Source: Chitinophaga costaii
GTDB lineage: Bacteria; Bacteroidota; Bacteroidia; Chitinophagales; Chitinophagaceae
Direction of reading: 5' to 3'
Length of the DNA stretch: 64,000 nt
NCBI RefSeq assembly: GCF_900094705.1
Contig: NZ_FMAR01000004.1
Location: 186,001 to 250,000 of the forward strand
In this document: piece after piece, positions 56,558-64,000 of the stretch
How the letters are laid out: each line of letters begins with the position of its first letter
Numbering within the stretch: the stretch's first letter is position 1
The notes under the pieces: model-generated
The model's database searches: none
The model's input: the letters and a program-made list of their open reading frames with translations, nothing else
Told to the model about the DNA's origin: nothing
Made by a program: the position numbers and the translations under genes

Positions 56558-57115
56558 CTAATGTTTTTTGGGAATAACCTTACAACACTGTCCGTTTGGG
56601 TTAAGTGGGTTTGCAAGGTACACGCCGTTTATTTTTTTATCCATTTTCTGTGTAAGCTCGGCATCGGGCGTAATGCGTCCGCGGGCTATCTCGTAATAAT
56701 GTGTAGGCACATAATACGCGGAGTCTGCCGATGGATATGCTTGTGTGGCATCGCTGCCACCAAACTCCAGCAAGCCGTCGTGATCCAGGTCTTTTACATC
56801 GGAGCTGGCGGCGCTCAATACGGAATCGGCATTAGAATGATCAATGCGAAAAACATACAGCTTTTGGAGAGGGGCAATGTCCAGGAAGAGGAACACAGTA
56901 CCCTCGTTTTCCACGAGGCGGTTACGCTTGCTACCGTAATTAATCGCTTCCGGGTCTAGCTGGTGAGCCTTGTTGCCATTTACGAAAATGGTGCCGTTGT
57001 ACACCGTGATCTTTTGCTGGATGCTGCTGGTGAAGTGCAGTCCTTTTTTAGGCGTTTGGGCCATGGCAGGCAGGCCAATGATTAATAGTAAGTAGTGTCT
57101 GGGTAGGAGGCGCAT
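56558..57115 (-). CDS. Small exported protein of unknown function
   Basis: A protein of about 185 residues that I do not recognise. Start Met 57115 gives a signal peptide (MRLLPRHYLLLIIGLPAMAQ); the longer upstream frame is not needed. The mature part contains DVKDLDHDGLLEFGGSDAT, resembling a calcium-binding or FG-GAP-like loop, and ends NGQCCKVIPKKH with a Cys pair. It is probably periplasmic. The heptamer repeat lies just downstream. Confidence 0.65.
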   Translation of the reverse strand: MRLLPRHYLLLIIGLPAMAQTPKKGLHFTSSIQQKITVYNGTIFVNGNKAHQLDPEAINYGSKRNRLVENEGTVFLFLDIAPLQKLYVFRIDHSNADSVLSAASSDVKDLDHDGLLEFGGSDATQAYPSADSAYYVPTHYYEIARGRITPDAELTQKMDKKINGVYLANPLNPNGQCCKVIPKKH

Positions 57116-57336
57116 ATGTTTGTTATTATATCTGGGCATCAACTTACATATTTTTTCCCACGAAAGCTGTATTGCTCCCATAATATACAACAGCACCCGC
57201 TATTCAGCAGTTACATTTCCTATGATCAGGGCGGGGTAGGGCGGGTAGAGACCAGTATTTTTACAGCATAGGAGGCTGACTGGTAGTTTTTTTCAGGACG
57301 ATATTGCCAAATGCTAAATTACCTTACCTTTGGGCT

Positions 57337-57714
57337 ATGAAGAAATTCGCCACACTTTTACTCCTTTTCGTTTACGTCGCCGGCATTACCGGGGTAGGCG
57401 TAAAGGGGTTCTATTGCTGTGGTAAATTAGCCTCTCTCTCTGCTTCCATCCACGAAGAACCCAATAAAAAGGCCATAGAAGGCGATGGTTGCTGCAAAAC
57501 AAAATACCAGTTCCATAAAATAAAAGACACCCACCAGCACAGCGACACGGCACCCGTAGCGTTTGGCCAGGTGGCTATCCTGCCGTCTTTCGGGCATTTT
57601 GCACCGGAACTGGCCTTATCCGTTCATGACCTGTTGGCCGCCAATCGCAGCAATGCACCGCCTCCGCTGCCGGATATTCCCCTCTATCTGCTTCACTGCA
57701 CCTACAGAATTTGA
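57337..57714 (+). CDS. HYC_CC_PP-type small Cys-rich exported protein
   Basis: A 125-residue protein starting at Met 57337 (MKKFATLLLLFVYVAGITGV, a signal peptide). Two Cys pairs (FYCCGK, GCCKTKYQFHK), a His-containing DTHQHSD segment and a Pro-rich PPPLPDIPLYLLH tail fit the HYC_CC_PP family found in Bacteroidota. The paired Cys and His suggest copper or other soft-metal binding. It lies about 90 bp before the HMA-containing TonB receptor and probably shares a transcript with it. Confidence 0.8.
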   Translation: MKKFATLLLLFVYVAGITGVGVKGFYCCGKLASLSASIHEEPNKKAIEGDGCCKTKYQFHKIKDTHQHSDTAPVAFGQVAILPSFGHFAPELALSVHDLLAANRSNAPPPLPDIPLYLLHCTYRI

Positions 57715-57802
57715 TGCTTGCCTTACCCCGCAAGTAAATGTATGACACGTGACCTTCCTGGCCACCTGTGTAATACCCTTATTCATCAAATTCTACCACC
57801 TC

Positions 57803-60148
57803 ATGATTGCTTTTAAAAAGTTGATCCTCTTACTGTTGTTGTTAACCAGCGCTGGCGCTTATGCCCAGCAGGCCGATACTACGGTTGTGTTCAAAGTATT
57901 TGGAGAATGCGGCCAATGTAAGCACCGCATAGAAACCGCTGTAAAAGGAAAGGGCGTTACTTCCGCAAATTGGGACGTAGCGAGCAAGCAGTTAACACTG
58001 ACCTACCTCCCGCAACAGGTAAACCTTACCACCATCCAAGACAAGATCATTGCCGCAGGGCATGACCTGGAAAACAGGAAGGCTAGCGACAACGCATATA
58101 ACGCATTGCCATCCTGCTGTCATTACCGGGAAAGTACCGACGCTGCCGCCGATACCCCGGAACACCGTGCAATGGGCGACACGCCATCCGCAGATAGTGC
58201 CGCCACTAAAACAGCCCAGCTAAAAGAGGTAACAGTAAGCTCCCGCACACATTCGGCTTATATTTCCGGGCTCAATCCCATTCGCACGGAGATTATGACC
58301 GACAAAGAATTACTCAAAGCAGCCTGCTGCAACCTGAGTGAAAGTTTTGAAACCAATCCTTCCGTGGATGTGTCGTATAATGATGCCGTGACTGGCTCCA
58401 AGCAAATTCAATTGCTTGGCCTGTCTGGCAACTATACGCAGCTCACCGTGGAAAATTTGCCAGGCCCCCGCGGCCTGGCAACCCCACTGGGGCTTAACTC
58501 CATAGCCGGTCCCTGGGTAGAATCTATTCAATTAACCAAGGGTACTGGCTCTGTTGTGAACGGGTACGAAAGCATTGCCGGCCAGATTAATGTAGAGCTG
58601 CGCAAACCCGAAACCACCGACCAGTTGTCTGCCAACGTATATGGCAACAGTAATGGGAAAGTTGACCTAAACCTGGACCTTGCGCACAAACTGAATGGGA
58701 AATGGTCTACCGCACTATTGCTGCACGACGACTTCCTCGAAAATAAAGGGCTGGACATGAACAAAGACGGCTTTCGCGACCTGCCTACCGGCAACCAGTT
58801 TAACCTGGTAGACCGCTGGAAATACGACGATGGTAAAGGCTTTATGACCCAGTTTGGCGTAAAGGTGCTAAACGATGATAAAACCGGCGGACAAACCGGC
58901 TACCGGCCCGCTACCGATAAATTTTCGACCAATTTGTATGGCCTGGGCATTCATACCCAGCGCTATGAAGTGTTTGGAAAAATCGGGTATGTGTTTCCCC
59001 AGCAAACTTACAAAAGCATAGGCCTGCAACTTTCCGCCATAGACCACCAGCAGGATTCCTATTTCGGTCTTACCACCTACAATGCACAACAACAAAACTT
59101 TTACAGTAATCTGATCTACCAGTCTATCATCAACAATACCAAGCACAAATTCAAGACCGGCGCTAGTTTCTTGTACGACAAATATGACGAAACATTTAAG
59201 CGCGATCATTACAAACGGAATGAAATTGTAGCCGGTGCATTCTTTGAATATACCTATACCCCTTCCGATAAAGTAACTGTGGTGGCGGGTATACGGGGTG
59301 ATCATCATAACCTGTTCGGCACTTTTTTTACACCCCGATTGAACGTACGCTACGAGCCTTTTCCTGGTACCACCCTGCGGGTCAGTGGGGGGCGTGGACA
59401 ACGTACGGCTAATATCTTTGCAGAAAACATGAGCGTGTTTGTGAGCAACCGCCAGGTAGAAATATTGGGCGCATCCAGTGGCTACGCTTATGGTTTGAAA
59501 CCAGAAGTAGCCTGGAATAAAGGCCTTAGCATTGACCAGAAATTTCGCCTCTTTGATAACGATGCTTCCGCCAGTGTAGATTTCTTTCGCAACGACTTTA
59601 CTAACCAGGTGGTGACGGACCTCGAAAATCCTCGCCTGGTACGCTTCTATAACCTGGATGGCAAATCCTACTCCAACAGTTTGCAGGTGGGCCTCCAAGT
59701 TTCGCCAGTGAAAAAATTAGACATTCACCTGGCTTACCGTTACTTCGATGTGAAAACCACCTACAGCGGTCATTTGCTGGAACGCCCGCTGCTGTCAAGC
59801 AATCGCGCTTTTGCAGCCTTTGACTATGCCACCGATGGGTGGAAGTTCGACTACACCATTAATTACAACGGTCGCAAACGCATTCCCAGTACTGCCGGTA
59901 ATCCTGCTCCTTACCAACTGACAGATTACTCCAACGCTTTCGTGATGATGAATGCACAGGTAAGTAAAACTTTCGGCAAAAAACGCCCCATGGACTTTTA
60001 TGTAGGGGTGGAAAACATTGGCAATTACTTCCAGCGGGGTGCCATTGTGGCTGCCGATCAGCCTTTCAGTCCTTATTTCGATGCCTCCCTGGTGTGTGGG
60101 CCGGTTACAGGGCGCATGGCTTATGTGGGCTGGCGCTACAAAATATAG
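57803..60148 (+). CDS. TonB-dependent receptor with N-terminal heavy-metal-associated (HMA) domain
   Basis: About 781 residues. The start at Met 57803 (MIAFKKLILLLLLLTSAGAY) gives a signal peptide. Residues about 27-95 are an HMA fold with CGQC at 36-39 (VFGECGQCKHRIETAV), followed by a Cys/His cluster (LPSCCHYRE). A plug (LSESFETNPSVDVSYNDAV, IQLLGLSGNYTQLTVENLPG) and a beta-barrel follow. It probably imports or senses copper or a metal chelate. The HMA domain takes the place usually held by a carboxypeptidase-like domain. It is coupled to the preceding Cys-rich gene. Confidence 0.92.
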   Translation: MIAFKKLILLLLLLTSAGAYAQQADTTVVFKVFGECGQCKHRIETAVKGKGVTSANWDVASKQLTLTYLPQQVNLTTIQDKIIAAGHDLENRKASDNAYNALPSCCHYRESTDAAADTPEHRAMGDTPSADSAATKTAQLKEVTVSSRTHSAYISGLNPIRTEIMTDKELLKAACCNLSESFETNPSVDVSYNDAVTGSKQIQLLGLSGNYTQLTVENLPGPRGLATPLGLNSIAGPWVESIQLTKGTGSVVNGYESIAGQINVELRKPETTDQLSANVYGNSNGKVDLNLDLAHKLNGKWSTALLLHDDFLENKGLDMNKDGFRDLPTGNQFNLVDRWKYDDGKGFMTQFGVKVLNDDKTGGQTGYRPATDKFSTNLYGLGIHTQRYEVFGKIGYVFPQQTYKSIGLQLSAIDHQQDSYFGLTTYNAQQQNFYSNLIYQSIINNTKHKFKTGASFLYDKYDETFKRDHYKRNEIVAGAFFEYTYTPSDKVTVVAGIRGDHHNLFGTFFTPRLNVRYEPFPGTTLRVSGGRGQRTANIFAENMSVFVSNRQVEILGASSGYAYGLKPEVAWNKGLSIDQKFRLFDNDASASVDFFRNDFTNQVVTDLENPRLVRFYNLDGKSYSNSLQVGLQVSPVKKLDIHLAYRYFDVKTTYSGHLLERPLLSSNRAFAAFDYATDGWKFDYTINYNGRKRIPSTAGNPAPYQLTDYSNAFVMMNAQVSKTFGKKRPMDFYVGVENIGNYFQRGAIVAADQPFSPYFDASLVCGPVTGRMAYVGWRYKI

Positions 60149-60266
60149 TCAGCAAAAAGCAAGGCCCGCAACAAAATCGGCGAGGTTGTTAATGGAATGC
60201 TAAAATGAAAAAAGGATTAAATTATTGGGTGTAGTAACCGTCTAATAGGTACTAAATCCTAAAAAG

Positions 60267-60659
60267 ATGAAAAAGATTATTATAGCACTATTTGCGATGG
60301 CAATCGTTTCGAGCGCTTCCGCAGCGCCCGCAGGCCCCGGCAGAGGTGGGTTTCATGGAGGTGGCCGCCCAGTGGTGATCGTGCATGGCGGCTTCGGGTA
60401 TTATAATCCGTATTTCTCCCCGTTTGGTTATTATGGATTTGGCTACCCGTTTGGTTATCCCTATGCTGTAGGAGCTTACCCTCCTTCCAAATTGGATATG
60501 CAAGTACAGGAAATTAAAAATGATTATGCTGATAAGATACAGTCTGTGAGAATGGATAAGACATTAAGTGGCAAGGAAAGAAGAGAAAAAGTAAGAGCGT
60601 TCAAAGCGGCCCGCGATCATGATGTACGCGAAGCCAAAGTGAACTATTATAAATCTTAA
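60267..60659 (+). CDS. Small exported Gly/Tyr-rich protein
   Basis: 130 residues: a signal peptide (MKKIIIALFAMAIVSSASA), then a low-complexity Gly/His/Tyr/Pro segment (about 22-75, with repeated FGYxxPY/FGYPYxxG blocks), then a charged helical tail rich in Lys, Arg and Asp (about 80-130). Unrecognised, but of a type often encoded near stress or envelope genes in this phylum. The hydrophobic aromatic repeat suggests surface or periplasmic assembly. It has its own strong terminator. Confidence 0.75.
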   Translation: MKKIIIALFAMAIVSSASAAPAGPGRGGFHGGGRPVVIVHGGFGYYNPYFSPFGYYGFGYPFGYPYAVGAYPPSKLDMQVQEIKNDYADKIQSVRMDKTLSGKERREKVRAFKAARDHDVREAKVNYYKS

Positions 60660-60677
60660 TTGGAAATGTGAGATAGG

Positions 60678-60714
60678 AAAAACACCGTCGCCAAACAGCG
60701 ACGGTGTTTTTATT
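60678..60714 (+). terminator. Rho-independent terminator
   Basis: AAACACCGTCGC (60680-60691) and GCGACGGTGTTT (60698-60709) form a perfect 12-bp stem with a 6-base loop and a T-rich tail. It ends the Gly/Tyr-rich gene and may also serve the convergent AraC gene. Confidence 0.92.
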
Positions 60715-60747
60715 TGAAGGGGTAACCTGCCGATCAGGCAAAATTTG

Positions 60748-61593
60748 TTAACTAGCCATGTCACGGAAATGAGAAATATTGCCGCCTGTATGTTGTTTAA
60801 AAAAACGGCTAAAATGGGCCGGACTTACAAACCCCAGCGCATAAGCGATTTCCTTGCCAGACAATTGGGTGTAATGCAAATAACGCCTGGCTTCCTGGAT
60901 AATCCGGCGCTGGATAAGCTTAGACGGTGCCGGGTGATTAAAAATAGCAAAAAGATTGGCCAGGGTTTTAGGCGATTTATTTAAAGCGCTGGCATAAAAC
61001 TGTACTTCGTGTTCCTGCCGGAAATTTGCTTCCAGCAGGAGATTAAACTTGCGAACAATGTCCATTTTCTCGTCTGGAAAGCGTTCGTAATTTTCAGTTT
61101 GTTTCTTGGCGATGCGGGTAATGTTGATGATGAGCCGTTTTAATAACGTACGCAGCATTTCACCCTGCATGCGGTCTTTAATAGACATGTCATCCAGGCA
61201 AAGCATCTGGATAATCTCTATGTTTTTTATCTCATCACATGAGAGCGGCAAAATGAGCGGGTGCTGTATACCATAAAAGAGAAATCCAACGCATCCCACC
61301 TCAGAATCATGATCGGCAATGCAATAAAAATTTCGGTTAAACTGCCATGCAATCAGCTGTTCCGGATGTTCAAAGCGGAAGTGCTGGTTGGCCATGAGGG
61401 TCAGTACTGCGTTGGTAGGTATTATGTATGGCACCTGGTCAATGATCACTGTTTGGGCTTGGTGGCCATTATAAACAATAGTATTGGTCGTATCCCCCTG
61501 TCCGTTGGCAATACCGTCTCCACAAAGGGCCGGCTCGTGTACCATTACTGTAAAGCGGCCATCATTCCCGCTTTCATCAAATTGAAATCTCAT
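60748..61593 (-). CDS. AraC-family transcriptional regulator
   Basis: A 281-residue regulator. The N-terminal ligand region (about 1-130) has a cupin-like pattern; the C-terminal HTH pair (about 185-281) contains YASALNKSPKTLANLFAIF and SGKEIAYALGFVSPAHFSRF. It lies 36 bp downstream of the tandem-spondin lipoprotein gene on the same strand, so the two are probably cotranscribed, and the regulator may control that unit. Confidence 0.92.
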   Translation of the reverse strand: MRFQFDESGNDGRFTVMVHEPALCGDGIANGQGDTTNTIVYNGHQAQTVIIDQVPYIIPTNAVLTLMANQHFRFEHPEQLIAWQFNRNFYCIADHDSEVGCVGFLFYGIQHPLILPLSCDEIKNIEIIQMLCLDDMSIKDRMQGEMLRTLLKRLIINITRIAKKQTENYERFPDEKMDIVRKFNLLLEANFRQEHEVQFYASALNKSPKTLANLFAIFNHPAPSKLIQRRIIQEARRYLHYTQLSGKEIAYALGFVSPAHFSRFFKQHTGGNISHFRDMAS

Positions 61594-61629
61594 AAAATTA
61601 CCCCCTAAATAGATGTACGTAATCTTTGC

Positions 61630-62922
61630 TTACTGGATTTTTACGCGGATAAAATTGTTGATCGCCGGTAAAGTATTAAAAGCATTTGGGTTAGGTACCA
61701 GGGCAATAGGTTTATTTTCTGTAAGTGGGGTGCCGGCTAAATTAAACTGAGTGATGCCTGCGCCGGGGTATTGGTCTATGGCGGTGCCATCGTCATACAG
61801 GGCTATGCTGGAAGAGATATCGCCTTTTAAAGTAGCATCCACCCCATTGCCAGTGGTAGCAAAAAACCAGTCATTGGAAAAACCATACATGGTAGCAATG
61901 GCAATGCGATCGCCCGCTGTAACACTAATGGCCTGGGATACAGTGCTGCCGGCGGTTTCACCAATTACGGGCAACAATACAGTACTAGATGCTGCCGGTA
62001 ATACGTACACGGATTTCACGCCTGCTTTTGTTTTTAATGCGGCAGCCAGGATGCTGGCATCGCCCTGTTGAGCCAGCTCTTTCAGCCCTTCTCCGCGATC
62101 GGCTTCACCTTCCTTATAAAAAGGATTGGTATCACCCTGGTAAATCACCACCAGCACGGGAGAGAGTGGCGTGAAAATGCCGGTATTGGCAGCTATATAG
62201 GTGCTCAGCACCGAGTTGTCTCCCGATTCGGCAATATTGGTAAGCCCATTGGCAGTAGGTTGTCCTTTTGTGTACAGCGGAGCTGCATTCAGCAGGTTGC
62301 CGCCTACGATGTAGGAAACGGCCCATACACCCGGACTCAACGGCGTTTCGTTTTTGGTGCCACCGGATTTATTTTTTAATGTAAGGGTAAAGTAAGAATT
62401 ACCATTGTACACCAGGGTTGCATTTACCAATTGAGAAGCGGGCAAATACGTGTTTCCCTGCGCATCTGTCCCCTGCACTTCGGTAACATTTTTATTGTCT
62501 GCCGTGCCGGGATGATTAACGCTTGCGCCAGGCATTTGATTAATACGGGTTCCATTATCCCACAGTTTTATCTGGTCAGATACGTCGCCCTCAATGGGGT
62601 TTCCGGCTGCGTCATATACGGCAATGCCAGGATTTTCCGGCGCAAAAAACAAGTCATTAGACCAACCGTACATGGTGGCGAAAGTGAGCGTTTCTCCCTT
62701 GGCGGCGGAGAAATGAATGGTTACTGCACTGCCGGGAAGAATAACGGCAGGCGAACCATCGCCCTGGAAAGTGCCGGATTCCACCAGGGGTTTGGAGTTC
62801 AACACATTTTCAATACTAATTGTGGCAGACTGAGCCGGAGTAGAATGGTGATCTTTTTTGCACGATGCAAACGCAAATGGCAGTGCTAAGGTTGCTAAAT
62901 AAGCTGTTGATTTCATTTTCAT
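61630..62922 (-). CDS. Lipoprotein with two spondin-like domains
   Basis: A 430-residue lipoprotein; lipobox FASC gives Cys21. Two related spondin-type domains are visible: about 35-230 (TFATMYGWSNDLFFAP, QIKLWDNGTRINQMPG) and about 240-425 (IAIATMYGFSNDWFFATTG, SIALYDDGTAIDQYPG). In eukaryotes spondin domains occur in extracellular matrix proteins. Bacterial members are surface or periplasmic proteins of unknown role. The internal duplication is clear from the repeated MYGxSNDxFF core. It is followed by the AraC regulator gene. Confidence 0.88.
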   Translation of the reverse strand: MKMKSTAYLATLALPFAFASCKKDHHSTPAQSATISIENVLNSKPLVESGTFQGDGSPAVILPGSAVTIHFSAAKGETLTFATMYGWSNDLFFAPENPGIAVYDAAGNPIEGDVSDQIKLWDNGTRINQMPGASVNHPGTADNKNVTEVQGTDAQGNTYLPASQLVNATLVYNGNSYFTLTLKNKSGGTKNETPLSPGVWAVSYIVGGNLLNAAPLYTKGQPTANGLTNIAESGDNSVLSTYIAANTGIFTPLSPVLVVIYQGDTNPFYKEGEADRGEGLKELAQQGDASILAAALKTKAGVKSVYVLPAASSTVLLPVIGETAGSTVSQAISVTAGDRIAIATMYGFSNDWFFATTGNGVDATLKGDISSSIALYDDGTAIDQYPGAGITQFNLAGTPLTENKPIALVPNPNAFNTLPAINNFIRVKIQ

Positions 62923-63233
62923 GTGAGTGATTTTATGATAAGTAAAACTATCTTATACTGGAGGCCCGGGAAATACCGGCAATTCCCGAAGGCTTGTCCG
63001 AATTTCCCGGATGCACCGACCGCATCCATGCTACAGCAACGAACAGCCCGTCATCATAACCACTTACAAAGACCCAAACAGGGTAGGCTACCCGTTGTTA
63101 AAAGCTCCCATATTACCCTGCGATTATTGGTAGGAGCGAAAACGATTTCGTACGATCAAGGCGAGGGATTGTATTTATGTATTATCTTGGCAGGCTGCGG
63201 CCTGACTGCAAAAACGATTTAACTAAATTCCAC
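62923..63233. other. Divergent intergenic region between spondin and GH5 genes
   Basis: 311 bp without a credible gene; a 99-residue open frame here has no coding character. It must hold promoters for both divergent units. I see no clear palindromic operator. Confidence 0.45.
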
Positions 63234-64000
63234 ATGAAAAAATATGTACTTCCGCTATTGTTGCTGATAGCGATTACCACGCAAAAGCTGGGTGCGCAGG
63301 GCATACTGCATACCCAGGGCGAAAAAATTGTAAACGACCGGGGAGAAAATGTGCTGTTCCGGGGCATTGGCCTGGGTGGCTATATGTTACAGGAAGGTTA
63401 TATGCTACACCTCGGCAAAGACGGCCAGCAACATAAGATCCGCGAGCGTATTGCCCGCCTACTCACACCCGCACAAACGCAGGAATTTTACGATACCTGG
63501 CTGGCACATCACACCACGAAAGCCGATATCGACTCGCTGAAAGCCTGGGGATTTAATCAGGTGCGCCTGCCCATGCATTTTAACCTGTATACCCTGCCTG
63601 CCGACAAAGAGCCGGTACCCGGCCAGCAAACCTGGCTGGATAAGGGGTTCACCATGACGGATAGCCTGGTGGCCTGGTGTAAGGCTGCCGGTATCTACCT
63701 CATCCTGGACCTACACGCCGCACCCGGCGGCCAGGGGAACGACCTCAATATCTCCGATCGCGATGGAGACAAGCCCTCACTGTGGCAGCAAGTAGCAGAT
63801 CAGGATAAAACGGTGGCCCTTTGGAAAAAACTGGCTACCCGGTATGCACACGAAGCCACCATTGCTGGTTACGATTTGCTGAACGAACCCAATTGGGGCT
63901 TCGATAACCAGGAGAAAGACCCCAACGGCATCGGAGAAAAAACAAATGGCCCGCTAAAGGCCCTGCTGGTAAGGATTACAGAAGCTATCCGCAGTGTAGA
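63234..64000 (+). CDS. GH5 glycoside hydrolase (cellulase-like), 3' end outside window
   Basis: The first 255 residues of a secreted family 5 enzyme, starting at ATG 63234 with signal peptide MKKYVLPLLLLIAITTQKLG. The beta/alpha barrel begins with NVLFRGIGLGGYMLQEG. GFNQVRLPMHFN and LILDLHAAPGG follow, and the acid/base Glu218 is in YDLLNEPNWG. The nucleophile Glu lies beyond the window. It is a probable endo-beta-glucanase or beta-glucosidase-type exo enzyme. Transcription is divergent from the spondin gene. Confidence 0.93.
   Translation, partial: MKKYVLPLLLLIAITTQKLGAQGILHTQGEKIVNDRGENVLFRGIGLGGYMLQEGYMLHLGKDGQQHKIRERIARLLTPAQTQEFYDTWLAHHTTKADIDSLKAWGFNQVRLPMHFNLYTLPADKEPVPGQQTWLDKGFTMTDSLVAWCKAAGIYLILDLHAAPGGQGNDLNISDRDGDKPSLWQQVADQDKTVALWKKLATRYAHEATIAGYDLLNEPNWGFDNQEKDPNGIGEKTNGPLKALLVRITEAIRSV

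Noticed and set aside
58868..59698. 276-residue minus-strand open frame opposite the HMA-TonB receptor
   Set aside because: Antisense shadow within a confidently assigned beta-barrel gene.
62923..63222. 99-residue open frame upstream of the GH5 gene
   Set aside because: Occupies a divergent promoter region; low-complexity, no ribosome-binding or family evidence.

Overview
The window comes from a Bacteroidota chromosome, most likely a Chitinophaga-type member of the Chitinophagaceae. The supporting evidence is two SusC/SusD pairs, an ECF-sigma/FecR regulated polysaccharide locus, a type IX secretion type-B C-terminal sorting domain, many secreted glycoside hydrolases (GH16, GH29, GH9, GH18, GH5), a HYC_CC_PP-type small protein, promoter -7 boxes of the TAnnTTTG type upstream of tRNA genes, and almost no Shine-Dalgarno sequences. 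All functional names come from reading motifs by eye; no database search was run.

Layout. 1-1.4 kb: end of a GH16 glucanase carrying fascin-like repeats, then a small secreted protein. 1.5-9.0 kb (minus strand): a tightly packed five-gene module encoding a SWIM zinc-finger protein, a DUF5691 protein, a MoxR-type AAA+ ATPase, a DUF5682 protein and a VWA protein. Its function is uncharacterised, and it is the best candidate here for an undescribed multi-protein machine. 9.1-12.2 kb: a desaturase closely resembling eukaryotic sphingolipid delta-4 desaturase, and an M13 peptidase lipoprotein. 12.4-16.9 kb: GH29 fucosidase, a lectin/PKD surface protein, a NudK-like Nudix hydrolase and a CDGSH iron-sulfur protein. 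17.0-29.1 kb (plus strand): ECF sigma, FecR, SusC with an STN domain, SusD, ThuA protein, GH9, GH18 and a DUF5009/HGSNAT-like membrane acyltransferase. The mixture suggests a beta-linked, perhaps amino-sugar, glycan. 29.3-32.2 kb: a large propeller/Y_Y_Y/LuxR-type sensor-regulator.

32.3-38.6 kb is a uronate (pectin/alginate-type) catabolic locus: KdgF-like cupin, DUF386 protein, KduI, an SDR, a hexuronate MFS transporter, a LacI regulator, a DUF4350 protein and the tail of an alginate lyase. At least three of these genes are broken: the cupin by a single-base frameshift, the transporter by two internal deletions, and the lyase by loss of its front end. The divergent promoter region holds two matching inverted LacI-type operator candidates 60 bp apart. 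38.6-45.0 kb (minus strand) is a complete mannose-family phosphotransferase system, rare in this phylum: a two-domain redoxin, EIIA, EIIB, a fused EIIC-EIID, Enzyme I, HPr and a NagB-like deaminase, closed by a good terminator.

45.5-55.5 kb lies between two identical tRNA-Pro(GGG) genes almost exactly 10 kb apart. It looks like an accessory segment: an ECF sigma gene with an in-frame amber stop, an A+T-rich aldo/keto reductase plus AraC regulator separated by a large palindrome, tandem hairpins, a SusC/SusD pair without enzymes, and a SAM methyltransferase. 55.7-64 kb: DUF1826 protein, heptamer microsatellite, small secreted proteins, an HMA-domain TonB receptor with a Cys-rich partner (probably copper-related), an AraC regulator beside a tandem-spondin lipoprotein, and the start of a GH5 glycosidase that runs off the window.
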